Origin: Candolleomyces eurysporus | Lineage: Eukaryota > Basidiomycota > Agaricomycetes > Agaricales > Psathyrellaceae | NCBI GenBank assembly: GCA_027579435.1 | Contig: JANBPK010000828.1 | Coordinates: forward strand, 1 to 64,000 | Length of the DNA: 64,000 bases | Direction: 5' to 3' | In this document: one piece after another, positions 48,600 through 60,466 of the stretch | How the letters are laid out: each line of letters starts with the position of its first letter | Numbering within the stretch: position 1 is the stretch's first letter | Made by a program: the position numbers and the translations under genes | The notes under the pieces: model-generated | Database searches by the model: none | What the model was told of the DNA's origin: nothing | What the model saw: only the letters and a program-made list of their open reading frames with translations

Positions 48600-50637
48600 A
48601 TGTCCAACCATTCAGACGCCGGGACCGTGGCCGATCAACTGGTAGATTCCGACCCGAGGCCAGGTATTTCGATCCATTCGATTTAACCTCATCCTGCTGT
48701 TGACAGGTGCCTTTTGTAATCAGGCTTGTCTGATTCCTCAAGCACGAGCCCTCATTCGATCGAAACGACTGAAGCCCCAATAGATGCAGCCAAACGCGAA
48801 CTGGGATGTGACAAAGACATTCTGGAAAGCCAGGTTTCATCCGATTCACAGGAAAGCGTGCTGAAGAGCGAAGACATCCTTCCGATTATTCTGTTGGAAC
48901 TAAAGGGTGCCCTTCTTAAAGAACCCCTCGACCATACTGCAACGGACGCTTCGAGCCCGACAACAGGGAGAACTTTGAGCTGGAAGGCTTCCCTCTGCTC
49001 GCTGCTGCTGGTGAACAGATCGTTCTTTCAAGCTGGCTCCAACCTTTTGTGGAATACGATGGAAACCCTGGAGCCCGTATTCAGGCTGCTCCCGTGGTAC
49101 ACGAAGACGCGGTACAGCGGTCTTGGAGTACGTGTATCTTTAATCTCCGCGTCTCGGATGCTAACCCTTGCTTAGAATTTTCAATATAGCGGCTCGGTGG
49201 ACTGGGAACGTTTTAATTTCTATGCTTCGCGCATCCAAGGATTCCATCTGATATCTTCGCCAGAAGACGACTTCCCCATATCATCGCCGTGGCTTATCCA
49301 GCTCCTCACTTTACATGAAAGACCCGATCCTCTCTTCCCCATCCTCCAATCCATCATCGTTATCCCGGAAGCCTTTCCTGGATTGCAAGTCCTCTTCCTT
49401 CTTGTTGGGCCATCGCTGCGCTCGCTGGAGGTGTTTTCCTGCTCGGGAATATCCAATTATGCGATCATCCCATCTGAGTGGGAAGCCTACGCGAGCGAAT
49501 CAGAAGAGGCGTTAACGGAGGAAGTCACGGTGCAGGACAACCTCATCGCAGTGCTACCGAAAGNTGTCCGTGAGCAGTCCCCAACTCCAGTCCTTCACCT
49601 ATCGAGGACCTTTCAGCGTGGATCTCTTTCACCATCTGTCCCAACTCAAAAGCCTCGTTTCAATGCATTTGACGATGGCCAACTCATACGGTGGACTTCT
49701 CGCCCCGTCGAAATGCTTCGCCAAGCTTACGTCCCTTCGACATCTGGTCTTCGAAGCACCATTGCTCGACGTGGAATTTCCCCTTCCTGAAGTTGCTGTA
49801 GTGGAGCTCGATACTTTGAAAATAGCAGTCGGTCAGCACACCAGCCTCCGGGAGAGCATTCAATTCAATAGCCTTCGTAAGCTCGTCCTCGAATTCACCA
49901 GGAAGACATCAGCATCTTCATTACACTCCACCCTCAAGAGCTATTTAAGGAGTAGTAGTGATTTGGAGAGTCTTTCGATCGTATTTCATCCTGGGGCCCC
50001 AGGAGAAGTGGAAGGGATTGAAGAAATTGAAAGCGAAGAAATGCGGAGGAAGAAGCGAAGGGAAGAAAAACGAGCTCGCAAGGCCGCCAGCTTTGCCATA
50101 GTCATGCGGTGCACTACCAATCTGAAGGAAGTTCACATGATGAACGTACCCCTATCGTTAATGGGTTCTATCGCATATGTACTTCAAAGTGCGATGCCTT
50201 GTTGGCCTCAGCTGACAACATTAGTATTCCGTATGCAAGAAGAGTCTACATCACCTATCACGGAGCCAAACGGCCTTCCTGGCTTGTCCTTCCTTGGAAA
50301 TACCGTCTGGAGGTCCTGTCCCCAGTTGCAAGAGCTCGAGTTTCATTTCAACGAAGACGGGATCGAAAGAGAAAATCTACTCATTTCTGAGGCTTTCAAA
50401 ACTTCGAGCTCCCGTGACGATCACCCACTCCGCATCTTGCGAATCAACACTACCAGTTTAGAATTGGATTTGGATCTGAGGAAGAAGATCGAAATAGCAA
50501 CGTTTCTGGACAGGCTCTTTCCCCGATTGGGTGGTTTGCAGGGATCGGTGTCGGGTGTGTGGGAGGATGTCGGAATGCTTGTTAAATCATACCAGGCCGT
50601 AAAAGAGCACGTTTATACTCGGATCAAAGGGTTGTAG
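48600..50637 (+). CDS. F-box/LRR-like protein, family A copy 3
   Basis: Exons 48600-48663, 48724-49127 and 49176-50637; with the surplus N at 49564 left out the CDS is 643 codons, 642 residues. The short first exon ends in phase 1 as in copy 1. F-box-like block: SEDILPIILLELKGALL, SWKASLCSLLLVNRSFFQAGSNLLWNTMETLEPVFRLLPWY, then the phase-0 intron and DWERFNFYASRI. LRR-like strands follow; removing the N at 49564 gives PKVSVSSPQLQSFTYRGPFS, which lines up with copy 1. A basic stretch EEMRRKKRREEKRARKAAS near 50030-50090 is special to this copy and could be a nuclear localisation signal. End: ATFLDRLFPRLGGLQG...WEDVGMLVKSYQ, nearly the same as copy 1, 42 kb away. Confidence 0.82.
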
Positions 50638-50986
50638 CTGAATCATGCCTTAGTCTAGTCCCAGCAAAGAGCTATGTCTGCTTATTCTTGTCATCGTAGG
50701 AAGAATTAATGCATTTCCACTTCTTTGGTTCCTCTGGCCAAACAAGTTGATAGCGACAGATGAACGTTGAATACAGCGAAAGTATGTACAACTAGGGAAT
50801 TTGTCTTGATCATCCACCCCTCCTTCCCCGTATCTCGTTGCTTCGGTCGACCATTGCCCCAACTTTGCCCATCCCTCCTCTTTCTCCATCGCCCCACTTC
50901 TCAACCCTGATTTGTCGACCAAGTCCCCACCACGTATGATTTTTCGTAACAATTGTATCGCAGGTAGTTCCCAGAGCAGCTACACT
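50638..50986. other. short intergenic region between convergent genes
   Basis: About 350 bases; the 3' ends of family A copy 3 (plus) and the F-box gene (minus) face each other. No gene seen. Confidence 0.6.
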
Positions 50987-52856
50987 TCAGGCTTCGGTGG
51001 GCAGGAGGATATCACGTCCCTCTGCTCGCTGGGCCCATGATGGGGAGTATGAATTCCGCCTATGAAAAAACACTGTCAGTCCGTCGATCCAACGTACAGG
51101 CAAAAACACGCACCTCAAATGTTGATACCAGGGGCGGTCCACCGGTATCGTCACTTTCCTATGCTTTGAAATGAGCTCGAATGATGTGCCAACATGGCTG
51201 AGAGCACGAGCAGCCTCGCACAAAGACTGGGCGCTGGGATTGACGAAGACGTTTCCAGCGTCCGAGTCTGGACCACGAGTGACTGAATCGCTTTCAGTCG
51301 TGGAGGTGAGGGCGTTCCTTAGCCAGTCTTCGAGCCCGGAAGGGGTGTCAGGGACAAGGCGCAGAGACACATGGCGGATTTTCGAGTCGGGATTGGTGGT
51401 AGCACCCGATGTTGCTGCGGTGGATTCCGCTTCCTTGCCTTTCATGTTTGATAAAGTCCCCTCTGCCATTGTCGTAGTCGTCCTGCTGCACCGAGTCTCC
51501 AAAAGGGATTTGAGCACAGTCGTCAGATCTTGGAGCGGATCCTTAGTGTGGATGGCGTAGGGCGCCTGCGTTATACCCAACACCTCGAGAAGCGGAGAGC
51601 GAGCGTTTGAGCTTTGTGGGTTGTTGAGGAATGGAATGAGAAACTCCGGGGTCCCGTTCAGTTTCCTGAGTTTGGGAAGGAAGTCGCAGCGTCCGTCTCC
51701 CTCCGGAAACTCGACCTTCCCGATAGCCGTATACCTCGACAAATCCAAGTCAACGATCGTAGGATGCCTTTGCAGGAATTCCAGGAGATCAGGAAATGGG
51801 ATCTGCGAATCCACAACATCCAAATGCTCCAAGCGCGAGAACCTCTGCCAGGCGGGCAACTGCAGAATGGCATGCCAATCGTAATGGGAACAACTCGAGT
51901 CAGAAATGGAGAGTGAAGTGAGAGCAGATTGAGAGGGATCGAGGAGGCACGTTTCGAGTGACAGGTATATGAGAGGAGTGAATATCAGAGCTCCTGCGAG
52001 TACCAGGCGCGAAAGGCGGCTCTCTGTATTCAGAGGGACAATGGGAATGGGGTAAGCGGGGTCAACCCTTTCGCTGGTGAGGGTGGGCGGCGAGCTGTGT
52101 TCAGTCACAACAGGACTGGGTTCAGTGGGTTGGGCTGGGAGAAAATTCCTTCTATCCATCGACTTGCCCTTGAAGAATGACACTATCCAGCGAAAGAGTG
52201 ACGTCGGTTGTGGGGCAACGACTGGTTGACGGCGCGGGGGAGGGAGAGTTGTCATTGAAGCTGGATATAAAACTCGATGTGCAAAAGGCGAGTATTCGGG
52301 ACCTCGCGAAGCTGGCGGGCTCATCAACTCGATTTGTACTCCTTCGTGCGAGACGCATGCCTGCAGGAGGCTCGCGAATGCACGGAACCATGATCTGTGG
52401 GGCTTTGTATTTTGGCCTGCTATCCTCTGCACTGTGTCGAAAGCAAACTGGATGGTAATGAGTTCGAGTTTGACGTTCCGCGCGAAGAGAGCACAAAGAG
52501 ACCATATCTGCGCAATCATGAACGCAGAGGAGATGGTGTAGTGGACCCGCAATTGCTTCATGTGGCTTGTCGACGCAAATAGCTCCGAGTATTGTTCTGG
52601 GGATAGCGGTTGATAGCATCGGTCATGAGGGTCGGAGTTCGGCGTAGCTGTGGCCCTCTTGAAGATAGTCAATCTTTCGAGCGTCGTGGCCTCACGAAGT
52701 TGCTTGGTGTAGGCACCTAGGAGCATTGGGTGGGTGACTGAATAGAACCTCTTGCAGGTGAAAGCCAGGGAAAGGCAGTAGAAGTTGTCGGGGGGGGAGA
52801 TACGATAGCACATGGTAAAGTATCTCGTTTGGAAGGTCTTCAATGGACGAAGGCAT
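50987..52856 (-). CDS. F-box protein with long C-terminal region
   Basis: The ATG at 52856 begins MPSSIEDLPNEILYHVLSYLPP, a textbook F-box start. The rest of the domain (DNFYCLSLAFTCKRFYSVTHP) is in another frame, because a run of eight G (52790-52797) has one base too many. With seven, exons 52856-51114 and 51059-50987 sum to 605 codons, 604 residues. The body has TLERLTIFKRA, LRR-like segments (RLEHLDVVDSQIPFPDLLEFLQRHPTIVDLDLS) and a proline-rich linker (PAQPTEPSPVV). F-box proteins usually recruit targets to SCF ubiquitin ligases through Skp1. It is not closely related to families A and B. The G-run is either a sequencing error or a true recent frameshift. Confidence 0.78.
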
Positions 52857-53376
52857 TGGAGCAATAGGTGAGAGTACTGAACAAACCGTATGATAGACAC
52901 ATCAACAGGGGTCAAAGCGTAGCTGAGACTCACCAAAAATGGATAAAATCGGTCAAAATCGTTGACGGTTGACCCTAAATAGGAAACCGTAAAGCATCAA
53001 TGCATCACGGCTCGGTTGCTTTCCCAGCTCGAAGCTCGACAACGTTTCATTCTGCGCACCTGCAAAGACCAACGCCTTGTCTTCCCCTCTTTTCCGACAA
53101 GGAAACGTGTTCCGTGAGGCCCTTTCACATTCCATTCCTTATCGTCGGGCGCTCACGTGCGTTCTACGCTGATGGTTTGTGACACGCTCTTTTTAATTTT
53201 TGCTAAAAGAAATACTAGTTGCTAGGACCCCTCGGTGTTCCAGCGACTTCATGATTGAGATCGAAGGCGTTCGACCCACCAATTCTACTCTAGCTCATGC
53301 CATTCATTTTTCATGGCCGAGGACATTCTGTTCGAACTACACCTGAAGACTCAATAGTACAACATATAGCCGAATA
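52857..53376. other. intergenic
   Basis: About 520 bases between two minus-strand genes. It should contain the promoter of the F-box gene. No gene seen. Confidence 0.5.
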
Positions 53377-55368
53377 CTACATGGCGAGAACCTGAGCGTA
53401 AACATCTTGCTTAACTATTTGATAGGATTTTACCAGCATCTCGATCTCCTCCCATACACCACCATCCCCGGCCGATCCTTGCACCGCTTCGAGTCGAGGG
53501 AAAAGCCTGTCCAAGTACATAGCTATCTCGATTTTCCTCTTGACGCTTAACTCCAGGCTTCGACCGTTCGCTTTCAGGGCGTGTACCTTCAAAACGCGAA
53601 GGGCGTGACCAGGTGCTGTGGGCGAGCTTTGAGCTTGTTCGAAAATCTGGAAGCCTAGCAAGTCCTCTTCGACGATCTTTTTCTCGTCAAAAGGGAATTC
53701 GAGTTGTTCCAAATTCCGACTAGACTTCCAGAAAAGATTCCCAAGGAGAGAAAGGCCGGGAAGGCTGACATTGCCTTGAACGTTGAGGGCGGTGTCTTGG
53801 ACCCTGAAAACGATCGTCTTCAACTGATTGTCATGGTGTATGCAATCCTTGAATAACCGAAGGACAGGGCTCGTCAAGGACAGCGGTACATTATCAAAGA
53901 CAATGTGCTGAAGATTCACCGAGCCCAGAGCGCATGTAGCTTTGATTCCTCGTTCCGAGAGGGTCTCTTGCTGTTCCACCTCCTGACTTGCCCTTGTTCG
54001 ATCCATAAATGAAATAGAAAGACTCTGCATTGCGCGATTGTCTAGCAGGTAAATCCAAATGCTGAGGTAGAGAGATGACACTTGCGTCTCTCCAATAAAC
54101 TTGAGGGCTACGTTGACAGGTTGTTCGGGGCGAAGAACTTTATACAACAATGGCAGTTGATTTTGTTTCGCTCCGACTTGAAGAGTCTCGAGCCGGGGGA
54201 AAAATCGGGTTCGGCAAATAGTAGCCCCCTTCTTCATGACCCCGCACAGGAAAGGTCCTTCAATAATTAACCGTCGAAGCAACGATAGTTGTCGAAGTTT
54301 TTTTGAGGGCCGATGCATTCAACCCTCCATTCGTCATCGTCAAATTCAAGGAAATGATGCTGGTGATAGAAGAGAGCTGATGAAGAAAGTCTTCGCTGAC
54401 GGGTCCTCGATAGTCAAACGACTGCAGTTGGATAGCGGTGAATGATACTCGAGGAAACACCGCTAGAAGATTAGCTAGGGCCCCACTCCCGTTCGTCTCT
54501 TCGGTCCGCCAGTCGAGGGGTATTGCTCCGTCACTGGATACCATTTTTGAGGATGGAGCTATCGCCAGCGAGCGCATCGACTTCCCGGAAAGGAGGAAGA
54601 GTATAGGCAGTGCGGGGAATGCGCGGGGAGAGATCGAAACCGATTGAAGAATGGGGAATAAGGGGTCTGGTCTCTCGTGGAGTGTGAGCAGCTGCAAAAG
54701 CAAGACCGATGATATGGTGACGTCCTGATCTGGGGACAAGTGGAGGTCGAGCTGTTGGATTCGCGACGCATAAAAGTTGAAGCGTTCCCAATGGCCAGAG
54801 CCGGTGTAGTTGAATCTCTGGAAAACAAGGGGTATCAACGCCTCGAGTCGAGTGAAGNAAAAAATTGTGGTCGTACCCCAAGGCCAACATAATTTTTCTT
54901 GTACCAAGGTAAAAGGCTGAAAATAGGCGCCAGCCTCTCCATCGCGTTCCATAGCATGTTTGAGGCCGCGTGAAGGAAAGATCTATTCACCAAAAGAAAG
55001 GCACAGAAGGAACCTTTCCACTTTGGCGAGCTCCCGAATGCAGTCGACAAGCCAGATGGCTCGGCTGTTTCAGCGTCCCGAATCAATTGTTTCTTCAGGT
55101 GCGATAATATGACCGGTAGGATATCGTCGCTTTCAATGACTCGCTCCGTAACGGAGGGGAGTTTCCCTTCGGGGACTAGGCCCTCGCCATCCATGCTGCC
55201 CTCCTTCCCTGGAATCTTGGTGGAATTTTCAGTCGCGTCGACACAAGTAGAAGTCGACAATTCTGGTTATAAAAGACTCAGTCAAGGCTCGCGGACAAAG
55301 GGAGTACACTGGTAGAACCACGCACCAGAATTAAGAAAAGATTCTGTGTCACCTTGAGCAAGGAGCAT
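53377..55368 (-). CDS. F-box/LRR-like protein, family A copy 4 (one-base frameshift)
   Basis: Exons 55368-55326, 55262-54877 and 54817-53377. The first exon (MLLAQGDTESFLNS) is short and ends in phase 1, as in copies 1 and 3. F-box-like block: ESDDILPVILSHLKKQL, SPKWKGSFCAFLLVNRSFLHAASNMLWNAMERLAPIFSLLPWY, then the phase-0 intron (holding an N) and HWERFNFYASRI. The frame breaks in a run of seven T (54298-54304); with six, the protein continues ASALKKLRQLSLLRRLIIEGPF and the CDS is 623 codons, 622 residues. End: AMYLDRLFPRLEAVQG...WEEIEMLVKSYQ. No N marks this break, so it could be a homopolymer error or a true disabling mutation. Confidence 0.77.
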
Positions 55369-56086
55369 GATGTCGCGGTACGAAAGTTGACGAGGGTTTA
55401 CAACGCTTGAGCGGCACGAAAAAGCAGAACTTTTTCAAAGAAGAGACCGATGGTAGGCAAGTTCAACAACGGAGCTGCTAGGTGGCTTAGACTAGCGCAG
55501 TGCATCCACGTGTCGAATTCTCGATTGGCAATACAGTCGTGTTGACTCGGATTACACGCAGAAATCCGACGCAGAAATCCGTGGAGTTTACGTCCTGAAC
55601 CTGTCATCCAATACTGGAGTAACCTCAAAGGTTCTAGCTCCGAATTTGTAAAATTTCTCATTTATGACGATAATCGATTTATGATTTCTTCCTCTTACTA
55701 TATGCTATACTTGAGGAGGTGTGGAAGAGAGCAGTATATTAGCAGAACTGGGACCAACTCTTATATCCGCGAAATACCCATCGAAGCCTCCGAGTCATCC
55801 GAGAGTTCGACGGCTAAGAGTTTCACCATTGTTATTCAGAAACACTATCCGCTATCCCCCAAAGTCGTTCTGAACAACCGTAGGGCTCTTACTCAAGTCG
55901 AAGTCAAGTCTGCCGTCCTGTCTCCACAGTGGGGTAAACGATATGTTGCGGCACAACAAAAGCTTTCGAACGGATCCGATCATTGTGCTGTGATTTCGAG
56001 GATTAATTACTATATCGGGATGGTACTACGATGAAGAGACTCTTGCCTACTATACGAAGCGTATATTCAATATTAGATCTATTTGC
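55369..56086. other. intergenic
   Basis: About 720 bases upstream of family A copy 4. No supported gene; a plus-strand frame at 55681-56034 has no motif. Confidence 0.45.
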
Positions 56087-56394
56087 TTAGCGTCGGTACA
56101 AGGGAATTGTCAGATGCTTGTTATTTGAATCCGAGTCGATTGCGAAGGAGCCAGGGCAGCCTTGTACTTCCCAACTTTCAGCCGTCTTGCATTGACGCAA
56201 AATGTAATTACACCAAAGTTCTGCATGTCGGGCTGCACCAATTGCACTGAATAAGGACGTTGGTATATAATTAAAATGGAGGAATGAGGCTCATACTGTA
56301 CCTGCACATGGACATCATAGAACATCCACTTAACACCGTCCTCTGAGTCCAAAACACCNAAAAAACTTGTCAGTATCAACGCATATAATTGCAT
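56087..56394 (-). CDS. possible small secreted cysteine-containing peptide
   Basis: A two-exon candidate: 56394-56302 and 56246-56087, joined by a 55-base GT...AG intron. If the N at 56359 (beside six A) is surplus, as in ten other places here, the product is 83 residues. It begins MQLYALILTSFLVFW, which could be a signal peptide, and has five Cys in the remainder (for example SGCSMMSMC and ELWCNYILRQC). If the N is kept, the same splice gives a protein of fewer than 50 residues instead. No homology recognised. It is weakly supported. Confidence 0.3.
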
Positions 56395-59162
56395 TTTCGC
56401 TGCTCACGGAACCTTATAATTCAGGTAATCGCCGTTAATCGCTGGTAAGCGATACGCCATGTACTGTGCTTGTCAGAGCTTCATTGATTTATTGATGGGG
56501 GTCAGCAGCTACGGGCTATCGTTATAATGTGATCAATGTCCTCACTTGTACATCTATCGGCAAGCCTGCCCTAGAGGAACTCTGCACACTGCGTACGGCC
56601 AACATAAATTGGCCCACGGCAGTCCGGGCTGCCCAAGAAGTCGTACAAGGATTTATCGCAAGGTCTATGGTGTGTTCAAGTCCTCGGAAAGAGAGACGTC
56701 AATCAAGGAGTGTAGGTCTCCCAGGGCATACTCTGCGTCGCCGTCGCCTGTTTTCAGTAACAGATCGACAAGGAACGCAGCAGGGATAGAGTGCATATTG
56801 AAGAAGATGCCAACAAAATCGGGAATTTCTCCCTTGAGGATCCAAAACCCACTTCACAGCGAGTATAGGATCCGAGGCCGACTGCAAGATCTAGGTGTAA
56901 AAGGCGTCAAGGTGCGAAACTTGATGGGGCTCGTTGGCTTCACTTTCAATACCCGGTCAAGGAGTATGTGAGAACTCCCGTGATGAGAGGTGGTGATATA
57001 TCTAATGACGGTCGCCGCATAAATGAGTTTCTGGTCGAGCAAATTCGCAAGGATTTCCGGGAATGCCATGACGGGCTGAGGTGGTAGCGACGCCGGATTT
57101 CACCAAAATTTGCTCGAACATAAGAAACAAAGAGATGTCGGCATTGGGGTGGTATTTCTCATCCAAGATGAGAGGTGGAGCGAACGACGATTTCGGGTTC
57201 TCGTTCTGGCCAGACTGATCCTGCTGGCAAGGGCAAAAATATTCGATATCAAGACACCATCATTAGGATCGAAAGAAATCGTGAAGGGGATATATCAAAA
57301 GTTCTACATAGCACAGTACTCCTCGAGCTTGAGGGGCAGCGACCCTGTCAGGATTGTTTTTGATTCACCTCCCGCTGTACTGTATCGTCGGGCTTGCCTT
57401 AGTTCGAGGTTAAGTTATCTGGATTCGGAGTGGAAGAGCTTCAACGATATTTAACAGCCGCTAAACTGTAGCAATAAATTGTGGTGATCATCAACGGAAA
57501 CCTAGAGCGACACGGATGCCTCCATACTACTACCATAGGACCGATGAAACCCTGTAAATCGCAATCAGGGGGCTCGGCCCTGTCCCCCTCAACTTATACG
57601 TAGAAGATGACACTCAATGACATACACACATTCTCCTGTCAATGCCCCCTCATCATGAACGACGACACGAGTCGACAGTTCCACCCGGTGCACAAGACAC
57701 GCCTGGTCACACTACCCAGCGCTCCATGCGCTCAGGGCGTCTCAATCAGACGCGCATGCTCGGCAGTCTCGGATGACTCCCCTCGGAATGCGGGGCCCCA
57801 TACTTCTTCCAGCTCTTGGAGCCCCTATGCACGATAATCGCTGCACGGGAGCGGTAGGCAGATATGAAGAGAGCNCTCTATGNATGGATAAAAATAGAAG
57901 AGAGCAACTCGCGACTCCGAGTGGGTCANCAAATATTTTTTACATACCTCATCTCATCCTCATCCCATGCGTGCGTCAGCACATACGTATGTCAAAATGT
58001 AAATCCCCCGCCCTTCCAACACGTCGAGTTCTTGAAACTGTGGAGAACGACCACATGCGCCGCGCGAGAGGGAAGCAGGTGGGGAAGCGTCCGCCTGACT
58101 GCTGCGCAACAAATTGCAGCAACGCGCTCCACTCCATCCCAAGTTTTCTTCTTACTCCCCCTCGGTAGAACTCGTCGCCTTCGATCTTTGCATGATGACG
58201 CTGAACGATACGGATGTCATCACATTTGCAGCTGCAAAGTGAGCTCACACCTCATACATAATACGCTTACCTTACCTCGGCAGGACGGCCTCGAGCTCTC
58301 TATTAATATTACTCGTGAAAACTCTCGCGGATAGAGTTCTGTCGAGGAGCGTGTAGACAGCGGAAGCAGAATCATAATTCAGAGGTCAACTTGAAATGGT
58401 ACGATATGCACAATACACTTCACACACAATGGGATGATGGTTCGTGTGCGAAATTTTGAATATGGAATTCGGATACAGTGCACGCGGTGTTTGAGCCTCG
58501 TTCCATTGATCTTTTCCCGCTCCCGCTCCCACCTTCATAACGCTGACCTGAGCTCAGCGTTCAGCGTTCAGCGATTCTTGTCAACTTGATAGCGCGCTGA
58601 GTGATTAAGATAACTGGGATTTGGTGACGCTGTGGATCGACAGTTGCCGTACTACGTCCACTAGGGTTTTTGGGGTTGGCACCCTGAGCGCACCAGGAAC
58701 TATGAATGATGATGAGGGCATGCCGTCACCGCGCATCCGCTTCTCTTCTCTTCATGATTCATGATCATCAGCATCAGAAAAGCTGGCTGACCGATATTGG
58801 ACCGACCCGAATGAATGAAATAAATGGTACCCCCAAAATAAACCAAAGGCTCCGGTTCGCAGGAAGACCGCCGAAAGTTCGATATTCGAATCCGAGAATC
58901 ACTTGTCGATTGAGGATGTAAAGAAATAACTTGGAGAGCTGCTACAGAGTAAAATACTTTCTTTTGTACAGCGAATGACCAGGGTGGGGTATGATATTAA
59001 CACAGAAACGCGAAAATTGTCAATGGAAGCCCTTTAAATATAGTCCTCCAAAAACGACAGGACGGTGGTTACACTCCAGTGAACGACCTAAGGCAGTGGC
59101 AGTGGATGAAAGGCGAAGGGATGCGTGACCGAATCATAAGTTAACATGGCGAACCGCTCCGT
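56395..59162. other. long gene-poor region with a possible GTPase relic
   Basis: About 2.8 kb without a gene I can support. Several frames of 60-156 codons occur but lack motifs. One plus-strand stretch near 57170-57450 resembles a decayed P-loop GTPase (separate entry). Around 58550-58575 there is a short repeat of tcagcgt units. Confidence 0.45.
57110..57454 (+). pseudogene. possible relic of a P-loop GTPase-type gene
   Basis: The frame reads ERRFRVLVLAR, resembling the strand that precedes the P-loop in a mushroom G-domain family. Where AGKTT-like sequence would follow, an adjacent frame gives DPAGKGKN, and near 57410-57440 another frame reads SGFGVEELQRYL. The pieces are in different frames and interrupted by stops. 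It could be chance, as the matches are short. Confidence 0.2.
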
Positions 59163-59759
59163 TTAGAGGGAGACGGCAGCGAGGGCGATGGCGGCAATGG
59201 CTGCAACGGAGCTGAGACCGTGGGCCATGGCGCCGCTGGTGTTCTGGGCGGAAGCACCGCCACTGGTGGTGGANGGTGCGGTGTTGGTGGGAGCGGTGTT
59301 GGTACCGGTAGTGGTGGCANGGGGGAGTTGTACCACCGGTCGTGGTGCCTGTGGGAGTGCCGGAGCCTAGGGTGACACCCTGCGAAATGTGCATGTCAGA
59401 AACAGAGGAGCGGGTGAGAGTGAGGTAAAACGCGTACCTCGGCAGCGCACATAGCCTGGGCGAGGGTGAGGGCAGTCGCGAGATCATCGCCCGTGCAGGT
59501 GGTGGTGATGCAAGTGGTGGCAGAGGTAACAAAGGCNTCACTCCTGCAGAGGCAGGCGTTGTCTTGTTGACTGCAGGTGCCGAAGTCAGCGCTGGCCAAG
59601 CAGGTCATGGCACAATCTATTGAACGAAAGCGTTAGGATTCGGTAACGACACGGCCCAGGGGAGGTGGGTAACGCACCAGGGAGCTGACGGGGGAGGAGG
59701 GCGGAGGCGGAGGCGGAGGCAGCAAGGCCGAGGAAAGCAACAGCAGCGGAGAAACGCAT
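59163..59759 (-). CDS. CFEM-domain GPI-anchored cell-surface protein
   Basis: Exons 59759-59678, 59616-59438 and 59379-59163; leaving out the surplus N at 59320, the CDS is 159 codons, 158 residues. The signal peptide MRFSAAVAFLGLAASASASA is followed by a fungal eight-Cys CFEM domain: DCAMTCLASADFGTCSQ, QDNACLCRSEAF, ATTCITTTC and ALTLAQAMC, with the D...CxC motif. A Thr/Ser/Gly-rich stalk and a C-terminal hydrophobic tail (SSVAAIAAIALAAVSL) indicate a GPI anchor. CFEM proteins sit in the wall or membrane and in some fungi bind haem or act in host interaction; which applies here is unknown. A TATA box lies upstream. Confidence 0.88.
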
Positions 59760-60466
59760 GATGAGTGAGTAAAGAGGGGAGGGGTTGGGATTTGGAGGCG
59801 GTTGTGCTGAGGGGATACGATGGAAACTCAGGAGCGAGCTGGAGTATTGAGCCCCAATTCCCCTCCGTTTATATAGCCAGGCCCCAGTTGATCAAAGAGT
59901 GCCTGGTTTCCAAAAACGGACGTCGCTTTGGCATTTGAATATCATCAGGGCCCACCGCGTCCCACGGATGCACACAAGCACACAAGACGTCTTGCATCCT
60001 CTGCGCCCATCCGAAAAGAATGAATACTGTTGTCAGGTTCCTTGGCCAGCCCTGATCCCGCCTTCGCGAAGATTTCTTGACTCTGGGCAGCTGGCAGCAA
60101 TAGAGCAAGAACAAAGCACAAATAATGCAGTATGCATACACAGGACAATGGCACAAACACTGGCCCGAAAGGGGAGACAATTCCCTTTGTTGAGAAGTGT
60201 GAGAGATCTCAGCGAAGCGGAAGCGAGACAGAAGCGCCCCTGTCATCCGAGCTTTGCCTCTATTTATTTCCCACATCCGTCACCCTTTCCTTCCGAGCCG
60301 AGCAGCGCTTGCGCTGATGCCGACTGCTCCCCGGCTGTTTCCGAGAACTAGCAAGCCACTGGAAACCTTATCCTTGTTTACGCAACACGGGCGGTGCCAA
60401 ACACGCGGGCAGTCGCTGCGATTTCCTGATCTTGGTTGCTCACCGTTCCCGTTCTCCTCAAGACCA
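59760..60466. other. divergent promoter region of the CFEM and eL31 genes
   Basis: About 700 bases between the CFEM start (minus) and the eL31 start (plus). Apart from the TATA box described separately, nothing is identified; open frames on both strands here lack motifs. Confidence 0.5.
59868..59875 (-). promoter_or_regulatory. TATA box of the CFEM gene
   Basis: TATATAAA on the minus strand, about 109 bases upstream of the CFEM ATG and followed by a purine-rich stretch. Position and sequence fit a core promoter TATA element. Confidence 0.6.

Noticed and set aside
56529..56971. Open frames of 86-141 codons in the gene-poor region
   Set aside because: Two overlapping frames on the same strand, no motif, and no plausible splice partners.
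57864..58334. A 156-codon frame with Ns
   Set aside because: No ATG-centred start, low-quality bases, and the overlapping frame is equally open; no protein family recognised.
58550..58580. Short tcagcgt repeats as a possible array
   Set aside because: Only about three units without spacers; this is not a CRISPR or satellite array.
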